Assembly: GCF_016906535.1 (NCBI RefSeq) | Contig: NC_057378.1 | Location: 310,001-374,000, forward strand | Source: Rhizoctonia solani | Lineage: Eukaryota > Basidiomycota > Agaricomycetes > Cantharellales > Ceratobasidiaceae | Length of the DNA stretch: 64,000 bases | Direction: 5' to 3' | Part shown: positions 54,880 to 64,000 of the stretch, one piece after another | Numbering within the stretch: the first letter of the stretch is position 1 | How the letters are laid out: each line of letters begins with the position of its first letter | Translations under genes and position numbers: made by a program | The notes under the pieces: generated by a model | Database searches by the model: none | What the model saw: the letters and a program-made list of their open reading frames with translations, nothing else | Told to the model about the DNA's origin: nothing

Positions 54880-57800
54880 TGTCTCAAAATTAAAACGCAT
54901 GTATCTGTCTTGGAGTTTGTAAATATGCAATGGACTTGAACAAAAAACCGCTACTCTTTCTAGAGATGACACTGCGTGACTATCCAACAGACCCTATCAA
55001 AACCCTCATCAACTCTGGCGCCACCTTCAATTTTATTTCCCCCTCATTAGTAGAACAACTCAAAATCCCAAAAACCCTACTTGAAATCCACAAGTAGTGA
55101 GAATGCTAGATGGTACCATATCTCAGACTGGTTGCATTTGGCACCAGGTTCAACTTGCAGTCTTGGCCAATGGCCATCCCCACATTATCCCTTTCCTTGT
55201 TTGCCCCATAGGCAACACACCTGCAATTCTAGGCATGACATGGCTGACTATGGAATCCCCTCTTATTGATTGGCAACAGGGACTGGTCACCTTTCCTGAA
55301 CAGGTACAAATTGCCAGTCTTGGCCAATGGCCATCCCCACATTATCCCTTTCCTTGTTTGCCCCATAGGCAACACACCTGCAATTCTAGGCATGACATGG
55401 CTGACTATGGAATCCCCTCTTATTGATTGGCAACAGGGACTGGTCACCTTTCCTGAACAGGTACAAATTGCCTCCAAAGAGGAAGCAGACCCGGACCCCT
55501 TAGTAGACCTACCCCCTCAATATCATGAATTTGCCAAGGTATTTGGAGAAGAGGAGTTCCCATTTACGTATGACGGATGCGGAATCTAAGGCATTGAAGC
55601 AGCACATTGATGAGGAACTGGCAACGGGCAACATTTGCCCCAGCACCTCATCCGCCGGCGCTCCAGTCATGTTTGTAAAAAAGGCAGATGCTCACTAAGA
55701 CTGTGGTTGATTATAGGAAGCTAAATGACGTCATGCACACATTTACCTGCTTCCTAGGCAGGACAACCTCATGGCCAAACTCAGGCATGCCAAAATCTTC
55801 ACCAAATTGGACTTGCGCTGGGGATACAATAATGTTTGGATCAAGGAAGGCAATGAATGAAAACGGCCTTCAGAACCAAATAGGCTTATTTGAATACTTA
55901 GTCATGCCATTTGGTCTCACAAATGCCCCTGCCGCTTTCCAACATTTCATGAACGATTTGTTCAGGGACCTAATAGACGTAAATGTAGTAATCTACCTGG
56001 ACAACATCCTGATCTTCTCAGACAAACTGGAAGAACATCCAAACCACGTGAGAGAAGTCCTGTCCCGCCTAATGAGGAACCAACTGTTCTGCAAGTTGTC
56101 TAAATGCCACTTCCATGTTACCACAGTAGACTATCTAGGCATTGTAATCTCCCCTGCTGGATTTTCCATGGATCAGAAGAAAGTCAAGGCTGTCACGTCA
56201 TGGCCCACCCCCAGGACAGTCAAACAAGTCCAGGCCTTTTAGGATTTGTGAACTATCTCTGTTGCTTCATCCCCAACTTCAGTTCCGCGCGCCCTTTACA
56301 CCATCTTACAAGGAAGGAAACCCCTTGGTCATGGGGTAAACCAGAGGAGGATGCATTCCAGGAACTGAAATCCCTTGTCACCCAGTCACCGGTCTTGGTC
56401 CACTCTAACCCTGAACTCCCTTACTATCTGGAAACAGATGCACCGGGGTAGCCATGGGAGCAATTCTTAGCCAAAGAGGGAAGACAACTTACACCTGGTG
56501 GCTTACATGTCTAAATCTTTCTCCGGCGCCAAGGCTAATTATGACACCCACAATAAGGAGCTCCTGGCCATAATAAAGGCATTAGAGGAATGGCGGATTT
56601 TCCTAGAGGCAACGGACAGACCAATCCAGGTTTCACAGATCATAGAAACCTGGAATATTGGATGCAGGCACAGACATTTAACAGAAGGCACGCGCGCTGG
56701 CGATCTTCCTGAGCAACTTCAACTTTGAGATACATATTGCCCAGGAAAGCAGTCAGGAAAACCAGACGCCCTGTCCAGAAGGTTGGACTACACAGACAGC
56801 CCTCAGAACCAGAAATCATGCTCCCAGCAGAGGTCTTTGCCAACACGTCAGAAGCGGAACTCAAATTGTCACAGAAATCCAAGGAAAACTGAAGGAAGAC
56901 CCTCCCTGGAACCTATCATCCAGTTCCTGTCAGAAGACGCAGACAACGCACCCCTGTCCATCTGCAAGGCGTATAGGGATTACAATTGGAGGAAGATCTA
57001 CTCTGGTACCAAGGAAAGCTAGTGGTCCCAGACTCGGAAATCCTGAAAGAACGCTTGCTCAGAGAATTCCATGATTCACCCTACAGGGCATCCTGGACAA
57101 CAAAGAACCTGGAGCTCCTGAGTTGCAACTACTGGTGGCCAGGGATGAAGTCATCTGCCAAAGAATGGGTGGAATGTTGTCCTACCTGCCAAGCCAATTG
57201 CCGCGCCCATGCCCCTGTCATTGCCCTGAAGCCCTTAGAAGTTCCCCCCTTCCCGTTCCACACAATATCCTATGACTTCATTACAGGATTTCCCAAATCT
57301 AGCGGGCACACGCAATCCTGGTGGTAATTGACTCCTTCTGCAAATTTGGCCATTTCATCCCAACCACAAAGAAGATCACCGCCAAGGGACTAGCAGACCT
57401 GTTCACTACTCACGTTTGGAAACTTCATGGATTACCAGTCAAAACCATATTGGATTGAGGAACCACATTCACAGGAAAGTTTCTCAGGGCCCTTTACCAA
57501 CGGTTGGGAATCAAACCGTCTTTCTCATTGGCTTATCACCCAGAATCAGATGGCCAAACAGAACGGGTCAACCAATTCATTGAGTTCTACCTCAGATCAT
57601 ACGTAGCAGCCAATCACTCAGACTGGACTGGCTCCCCTTGGCAGAATATGCATACATAATGCCAAACATGCCACCACCGGGAAAACGCCTTTTGAACTGG
57701 TCTATGGAAGAAACCTGGTAATGAACCTGTCAAATGTTCCAGCCAACGTCCCAGAAGCAGACGCTGTAGCAGATACCCTAGCCCGGGAATGGAAGGAAGC

Positions 57801-58310
57801 AGAAGCAGCCCTGAGAATGAGCAAAGAACAAATGACCAGGAATCAAGGAACCGTGCTGGAATACTCAATAGGCAAAAGGGTTTGGCTAGATGGAAGAAAT
57901 GTAGAACTTAGGACCAATTCTAACAAGCTAGACCCCAAGCAACTTGGTCCCTTCAGAGTCATTGAGAAAATCTCTAGCCACGCCTACGGCCTAGAGCTAC
58001 CGGAATCTCTGAAAATCCACAACGTGTTCTATGTGGGACTATTATCCAAGAGCCACAAATCCCCAAGTCAGCCTTTTCCAGAAAGGCCCCCTCCTGAAAC
58101 AATAGAAGGGGAAGAAGAATATGAGGTCAAACAAATCATTGACTCTAAGCAACAAAAGGAAAATGGGTCTATTTAATTAAATGGAAAGGGTACAGACCAG
58201 AGGACAACTCATGGGAACCTGAAGAACTGCTGGAACACAGCCAGGAAGAGATCAAGCGTTTCAACCAAGCTAGACTCAGAAAGGCTCGTGACGCTGCCAA
58301 GAGCCTTTAA
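54880..58310 (+). pseudogene. pol: pol of A2, broken
   Basis: Protease (with an internal duplication), RT with YLDNILIFS (second catalytic Asp is Asn, codon 56003-56005), RNase H, integrase with HHCC and DDE fragments, chromodomain KWKGYRPEDNSWEP split by a frameshift near 58160. At least ten lesions. Ends with TAA at 58308-58310 before the polypurine tract. Confidence 0.87.
55158..55471 (+). repeat. 157-bp tandem duplication in A2 protease region
   Basis: The block from CAGTCTTGGCCAATGGCC to CAGGTACAAATTGC occurs twice in a row (from 55158 and from 55315), apparently without differences. A1 and A3 have one copy. Confidence 0.9.
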
Positions 58311-58321
58311 GGGGGGGGCAA

Positions 58322-58883
58322 TGTCATAACCTCCTTACTTATACCATTAGAATTGCACGTTTTTTCTATTATTTTTAGTATTTTTTACGGACTTGATATC
58401 TTTTGTTTCTTGATCACGTGATCTTGGCACTTATTATGCCAAGATGCCGCGCTGAGATGCCGTGCCAAGGACGCTTAGGAGAAATCCACGCTTCTGCGCA
58501 GCCCGCAGCAGGCTTCTCATTTGCCTTCTATACTTCTTTCTCTCACGCGCACAGACCATGTAAATAGTGTGCCTTGTCTATATATACAGCAGGAAAATTG
58601 CTTGGAGACACCAAGTCAATTTTACCTTGTCTCTTACCCATTAGAGAAGGTATCCAGCCAGCTAAGTAGCCGGCCCCTAAGTAGTTCACAGACGCTCACC
58701 ACCCCCTTTACCTATCACACCTCCCAGGCCTCAGGCCCTGTTGCCGTCAGTAGTCAGAAGTAGAAGTGCCTTAGGCGCTATTAGTATAGCCTTAGATAGT
58801 TGTCTTACATAAGCCAGTATAGTAGTACGGCCTTAAGCGCCCGCTCCCATCAGTGTGTACCCACCTTACAGTGGTGTACAACA
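58322..58883 (+). repeat. 3' LTR of A2
   Basis: 562 bp, preceded by a polypurine tract of eight G, ending GTGTACAACA. Confidence 0.93.
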
Positions 58884-58897
58884 ACAAACAAGGTAAC

Positions 58898-59479
58898 TGT
58901 TGTAGACACAATTGATACCACGGAATTTATTCCAATTTTCTTGATTTTAAACAAAGTTGAACAGACAACCTTTTCAATCACGTGACATTGGCGCTTATAT
59001 TATACACTAAGCGCCAAGCCACGTCCCCCCTGCGCTTACTCAAGCACATGTAGCCACCTCCACCTATGACATCATCATGACATGTCAGTGACATGTATGC
59101 ATGAGTAAGGCCAACTGCGGAGCGGGGTTCTTATTGGATTACACATTTGACTTATTGTATTTGTAATTAGTTGATACTTAGAATATATAAAGAGGCACAC
59201 CAACCATGGTAACACCCAGGTCAATTACCTCTTGTTGCATCTTACATTGTACAAGGGCCCTATAGCCCAGCAAACCCCTACTTAGTTACTAGTTCCACAC
59301 TGCCTTAAGCGGCTTCATTGTTGTACTTAGATAGTTGCCATTGCCCTTATAGGCTTGGCCACCGTAGTATAGCTTGACGTTGTTGTAGGTAGCTTGCATA
59401 CTGCCTCACGCAGTTCTTACTTGTACACACCCGGCCGCAAGCGCCCTCCACCTCAACGTCCTTACAGACATCTAGGACA
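58898..59479 (+). repeat. Solo LTR of family C, TSD gtaac
   Basis: 582 bp, TGTTGTAGACAC to CTAGGACA, flanked by gtaac (58893-58897, 59480-59484), only 9 bp right of the A2 TSD. Confidence 0.93.
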
Positions 59480-59484
59480 GTAAC

Positions 59485-61132
59485 TGTCTAACTATAAAAG
59501 GTAGAAAACTTAGGAAGATAAGTAATAAGAGAAATCTATGCTAGTGAAATTAGAGTATATTAGAGTGGCTAGTTATCTTGCTAGAAGAGTAAGGTGGTTA
59601 GTATCAGGGTGATCCCTACCAATAACCAGTAATGAGCGTATTACTGTTCAGCAGGCAACGCAAGGTACAAGCAAAGTAGTATAAAACCTAAATGTCAGTC
59701 TCTGGAACTCACTGTAATTTAATTGAGAATTATAGAAATTTATTTTCTTGTATCCAATGGTAGACAAGGGGGTAAAGGTGTTGTGGAAGCACCAAACACT
59801 TAGCAGACAGCCAGGAAGTCTTGGCAGGGTTGCACTTAAGCTGGTTCTAGGTTCCCTGTATAGGTTGGGACCGTCCTAGAGGCTATATGCGCCAAACTTA
59901 AGAGCTTTAGGCTAATTTACTATGTATGATACTTAAAGAGATCAATAGAAGTTCTTAAGATTCACACAGGCTGAGAGAGGATGGTAAAATGTGATGCATT
60001 CAAAAGGCCAGTTCAAGGGGCTATTTATACCCTTGGAGGCCTGTGATTACTATATACAGTAGGGTAAGATACATGACAAGATGAAAAGAGATGAGATGTT
60101 AAGTGAGAGCCTGTCTCATAAAGCAATGCCTTATAAGAGTTAGCCTCCAGTTCTAAGAATATCCTTCCCCTCACTAAGACACTCTAGGAAAAGGCTGAAA
60201 CAAGCTGTGCTCTTAGTGAGGCCCAGACCTTCCTCTTAGCTACTTGGGTTAGTAGCTTCTGGAAAGCAGAGTGCTTACTTAAGAATAGTTAGTTAGACTC
60301 AAGTTATTAAGTCTTCCCTTCAAGGAACTGTTTCTCCCTTAATACCTTGAGTATTTACATGATTAAAAATAGTAGAAATAACAGAGAAATTCAAGGAATA
60401 TTTCTATGTACTTTACAAGTGTTTGTCTACACTAATTTCAAGGCCAAATCATGTTTGCTTTGCCGTTCTTTACTATTTTATCCTGTTCCATAACAACTGT
60501 TCTCCTTGGGACAATGAACATGGCACAAGATTTGTTCTTGGGTGGACTAGCAAGGCAGGGTGTTTCACAAGAACTATGGCTGGATTCTGGGTCAAGCTGA
60601 GCAGCTTGGTGTTATGGAATGACTACTTTAGACATATGCGCCCCTAATTGCCAATAGTGAATAGTGCAAACTAAGGTAATCATACTTGCTCTATCCAAAT
60701 ATGGGCATGAGAATTACTATATTTGGAAACTGGTTTTGCTACAAGACCTTTTATACTTTATTTCCTCATTGCACTTGCATATATACACATTTGATCATGC
60801 AAAATGGTCATACTATTATTTCTATGATTTATAGCATTTTTGTATTGTACATTTATATGTAGGAATGGTACTTACAGACCATAGAACAAGTGCAAGTAAG
60901 CATGCAAGCGCCAGCGCTTAGTAATTGCAAATAAGCGCCAAAGGTTGGCGGGGCGCACCAACGCCAATATCTCGGCGGGAAATAGGCATATTACTATGCG
61001 GACAAATGTCAATAGGTCGGAGGCTCCGGCATCTCACTTCTCAAAAAGGAATCGTCTGATTCTGAGCCAAATTGATGGAGAAACTAACCATTTAAGTCTC
61101 TAGCTTTTTCTATGAGATCCTACCTTGCCTCA
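59485..61132. other. Unassigned, no gene recognised
   Basis: AT-rich, no supported ORF or RNA gene. A minus-strand TATAAATAG near 60022-60034 is a weak promoter-like signal. From about 60900 the base composition becomes richer in CpG (GCGCC, GGCGGGGCGC), like host DNA. Confidence 0.4.
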
Positions 61133-61693
61133 TGTTACAACCTCCTAACATATACCATTAGAATCGCCTGAATTTTCTCTTATTTTTAGTATTTTTTACG
61201 GACTAGATATCTTACCTTTTTTGATCACGTGATCTCGGCGCTTATTATGCCGAAATGCCGCGCCGAGATGCCGTGCCAAGGGCGCTTAAGAGAAATCCAC
61301 GCTTCTGCGCAGCCCGCAGCACGCTTCTTATTTGTCTCATGTACTTCTTTCTCTCGCGCGCACGGACCATGTAGATAGTACGATTTGTCTATATATACAG
61401 CAGGGAAATCGCTTGGAACCACCAAGTCGATTTTACCTCGTCTCATATTCATTGAGGAGGATTAGTCAGCCAGCTAAGTAGCAGGCCCCCAGTAGTATTC
61501 AGACGCTCACCACCCCTTAACCTACCACACCTCCAGGCCTAAGGCCCCCCCGCACTTGAGTAATAGTAGTAGTCCGCCTTAAGCGGAAGTAGGATAGCCT
61601 TGTTAGTTAGATTACGTACGTGTTGCTTGTAGTAGTACGGCCTTAAGCGCCCGATCCCACCAGCGTGTGCCCACCTTACAGTGGTGCACGACA
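61133..61693 (+). repeat. 5' LTR of A3 with promoter motifs
   Basis: 561 bp. GATCACGTGATC palindrome at 61223-61234 (E-box CACGTG core), TATA box at about 61388-61398, R segment AAGTCGATTTTAC at 61424-61436, about 34 bases after the TATA box, which would put it at the RNA 5' end. Confidence 0.9.
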
Positions 61694-61708
61694 TTGTAAA
61701 ATCGACTT
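61694..61708 (+). promoter_or_regulatory. Self-priming type primer-binding site of A3
   Basis: TTGTAAAATCGACTT directly after the LTR; 13 bases are the exact complement of AAGTCGATTTTAC in the LTR. Here the CpG in both partners is intact. Confidence 0.78.
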
Positions 61709-62212
61709 GCGTAGGCTTGATCGACAAACAAGAGGAACTCCCGTACTAGCACGAGGGAAAACGGGTGATCGGACTCGCCTTTCAGCTTTAATAATCAAAC
61801 AGCTGTCGGTCCCACCCAGTACCAAATTGCTATAAGGCGGACAGTCTCTAATCGTCCGCATACCACGTGTTTTGCCGGAACACAGCAGTTAGCAACCCTA
61901 GACAGCCGAATCACCCGCTTGCAAAAAACCCGCTCGTATCACGATCGCCAGATCTGTTGATTCGTTGTAGGGATTGTCCAATGCTAGGTGTTTGACGCAA
62001 GGGTTTAGCGTTCACACACTGCGCAAAAACCGCTCATAAGTCCTGTATCAGGCACTCTATCCCCCCACGCCGTCTCAAACATTCCATCCACCCGCTCTGG
62101 CGCCCCCCATCCATACTCCCGTCCCTCTAGCCGCTCCTCCCGTCGTTCCGTTCCAACCCATTCCCAACCACCCTCTTGCAGCTCATCTCCCACTCCGAGA
62201 GACCTGCCAAGA

Positions 62213-63400
62213 ATGGAACCGGAGCCAACCACTTCCGCTCTCCTCAAGGCTATCACAGCCCTCACCGCCACTGTCGGGACCTTGCAAGCCCAAATCACAT
62301 CCCAAGGCCAACAGCTCATTGAGCTCAAAGCCATATGCAAGGAAACCGCCGACCTCCTCGGGGACAAAGACCAAGGAGCACCACAAGCCCAGCCTGGCCC
62401 ATCGACTGGGCCTGTCACTCCTCCCACCCACTTGGGAGGAGAAACCCACACTCCAGGCACGGTTAGGCCTGGACTCAAGGCCCCATTCCGGCCTTCAAGG
62501 GGAACAGGCTTTGATTCCGAGGAAGAGGATGAACCAAGGCGGCCAAAGAAAGAGCCTCAGGGAACGCCTGCTAGACATCTAGGGTCTCTCACCCCCTTTG
62601 ATGCAGGGTCCAGCGTGAAGCGGCCCAAAATGGACCTCCCAGACCCATACAAGGGAGATACCAGAGGACGTAAGGCCACCCAGTGGCTTGACAGAATGAT
62701 GCTTTGGGTTGCTCTCCACCGCAACCAATTTGACAAAGAAGAACAGATGGTCGTTTGGATCCTCTACCACATGGAGGACAAAGCAGCAGACTGGGCGCTC
62801 CCCATCATTGGGGCCATCATTAAGGGCGAGGGAAATCCCCCCACCATCCAGGCCTTGACCGGCAAATTCAAGGAGGCCTTTGCCGACCCCGACGCCAAGC
62901 GAGCTGCGGCCAGAAAAATAGCCGCCCTCTCCCAAACCACAACCACCTCCAAGTACGTCACGGAGTTCCGCAATTTAATGGCGGAATTAGACTGGAACGA
63001 GGAAGCCTACATTGCGCAGTTCACGCAAGGCCTCCATTGGAAGGTCAAAGAACTACTATCGACCAAGGATAGCGTTCCTGACGAGCTCGAGGCAATTTTT
63101 GCGGCCTCCATTAAAATTGATAACATCCGCCGCAAAAATGAGGAGAACCGCCCTAAGAAGGCACCCGCTAAGTCCCCGGCCACCACGACCACTTCCACCT
63201 CTACCACCACCACTAGGGTCCGCCTATCCAAGGACCCCAACTACGTAACCCCGGAAGAAAGAGATAGCCGCCGCGCGTCAGGACTATGCGTCAAATGTGG
63301 TCAGAAGGGGCACGGGATCAAGCAGTGTCCTAACGGCTGGAAGGCCACAGTCAAGGAGGCGGTTAAGGTTGCCGAGGTCAAGGAGTCGGGAAAAGATTAA
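62213..63400 (+). CDS. gag: gag of A3
   Basis: 395 codons from ATG 62213 (MEPEPTTSALLKAI). N-terminal helical part, Pro/Gly/Thr-rich linker, capsid domain with QWLDRMMLWVALHRNQF and EFRNLMAELDWNEEAYIAQF, zinc knuckle CVKCGQKGHGIKQC. Ends TCG GGA AAA GAT TAA with the slippery heptamer at 63388-63394. Complete. Confidence 0.93.
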   Translation: MEPEPTTSALLKAITALTATVGTLQAQITSQGQQLIELKAICKETADLLGDKDQGAPQAQPGPSTGPVTPPTHLGGETHTPGTVRPGLKAPFRPSRGTGFDSEEEDEPRRPKKEPQGTPARHLGSLTPFDAGSSVKRPKMDLPDPYKGDTRGRKATQWLDRMMLWVALHRNQFDKEEQMVVWILYHMEDKAADWALPIIGAIIKGEGNPPTIQALTGKFKEAFADPDAKRAAARKIAALSQTTTTSKYVTEFRNLMAELDWNEEAYIAQFTQGLHWKVKELLSTKDSVPDELEAIFAASIKIDNIRRKNEENRPKKAPAKSPATTTTSTSTTTTRVRLSKDPNYVTPEERDSRRASGLCVKCGQKGHGIKQCPNGWKATVKEAVKVAEVKESGKD

Positions 63401-64000
63401 GGTCAAGGACTGCTGCCAAGCCCCCAACTCAGAAAAAGGACGATTTAGATAGATTTGTCAAATTTGTATCAGTTGGTCTTGATTCAAATAAAAAACCCTT
63501 ATTATTTATCAATCTACATGTCCAGAATTTCCCAGCAGAACCCCTCAAAACTCTCATAGACTCTGGAGCCACATCCAACTTTATATCTCCCTCCGTTGTC
63601 GAAAAATATAAAATTCCAAAAACCCAACTCGAAAATCCACGAGTTGTGAGAATGTTAGATGGTACAATTTCTCAGACTGGTCGCATCTGGCACCAGGTTC
63701 AACTCGCGGTTTTGGCCAATGGCCATATACATTCCATTCCTTTCCTTGTTTGTCCCATTGGGAACACCCCGGCTATTTTAGGCATGACTTGGTTAACGGC
63801 AGAAGCTCCCCTCATTGACTGGCAACAGGGATTGGTCACATTCCCGGAACAGGTTCAGATTGCCTCTGAGGAAGAAGCAGACCCGGATCCTTTAGCAGAC
63901 CTTCCCCCACAGTATCACGAGTTTGCTAAAGTCTTCGGCGAAGAAGAATTCAAGGTCCTCCCTCCACATAGGGAGTACGACATCGCTATAGACCTTATTC
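63388..64000 (+). CDS. pol: pol of A3, N-terminal part (protease), runs off the window
   Basis: Read in the -1 frame from the GGGAAAA heptamer. Open to the window end without stops. Retropepsin: DSGATSNF active site, then GTISQTGRIWHQV and ILGMTWL, followed by the linker AKVFGEEEF that precedes RT in this family. It has no start codon of its own before the protease, supporting synthesis as Gag-Pol. Confidence 0.88.

Larger units (their letters stand above)
52613..58883 (+). mobile_element. LTR retrotransposon A2 (chromovirus), decayed
   Basis: 6271 bp, 5' LTR 52613-53166, 3' LTR 58322-58883, TSD acaaa (52608-52612, 58884-58888). Complete in structure, but gag and pol are full of frameshifts and stops. 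Confidence 0.93.
61133..64000 (+). mobile_element. LTR retrotransposon A3 (chromovirus), 5' part, apparently intact
   Basis: 5' LTR, primer site, gag and the beginning of pol, running out of the window. CpG-rich and free of lesions in what can be seen, so the youngest A copy here. The 3' end cannot be judged. Confidence 0.92.

Overview
The window reads as nuclear DNA of a filamentous basidiomycete, most like Rhizoctonia and its relatives (Ceratobasidiaceae). This rests on the host genes: a sesquiterpene synthase with six short introns of about 50-69 bases, and a NACHT-WD40 NLR-like gene with 14 WD blades and five introns of about 50 bases. It also fits the chromovirus-type LTR retrotransposons and strong CpG-to-TpG/CpA decay. 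The species assignment is inference.

Layout. 1-1424: terpene synthase, apparently intact. 1425-3242: no recognisable gene. 3243-7957: intact NACHT-WD40 gene on the minus strand. From about 8060 to the end, nearly everything is transposon. I name the families A and C (Tf1/sushi-like chromoviruses with gag, PR-RT-RH-INT and chromodomain), B (a gypsy element with one very long reading frame plus an extra 3' ORF), D and E (known here only as LTRs), a Tc1/mariner element, and M (a 172-173 bp LTR-like element carrying a tRNA-like module).

Nesting. Target-site duplications (TSDs) allow the insertions to be unwound. 12643-34910 is a solo C LTR (TSD caaga). Inside it is B (12954-34647, TSD ccatg). 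Inside B, just past its 5' LTR, is A1 (13288-25973, TSD caata). Inside the 3' LTR of A1 is C1 (13387-19822, TSD ggcta). One M copy (TSD aggac) sits in the pol of B. Right of this, 34.9-52.1 kb is a decayed mosaic of C4, C3 and C2 with solo LTRs of A, C, D and E and M copy 2. Then come M copy 3, A2 (52613-58883, TSD acaaa), another solo C LTR (TSD gtaac), an unassigned stretch, and the 5' part of A3 (61133 to window end), which looks intact.

How the elements work. A and C share a plan. The LTR has a TATA box; about 33 bases downstream is a 12-13 base segment complementary to the primer-binding site directly after the 5' LTR, which points to Tf1-type self-priming. gag ends in the slippery heptamer GGGAAAA and pol is in the -1 frame. 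Most in-frame stops in the older copies are TGA at places where CGA (Arg) would fit, and one 153-bp intron-containing fragment of the terpene synthase gene has been copied into the repeat zone and lost all its CpGs. The host genes and the youngest elements (A3, C1) keep many CpGs.
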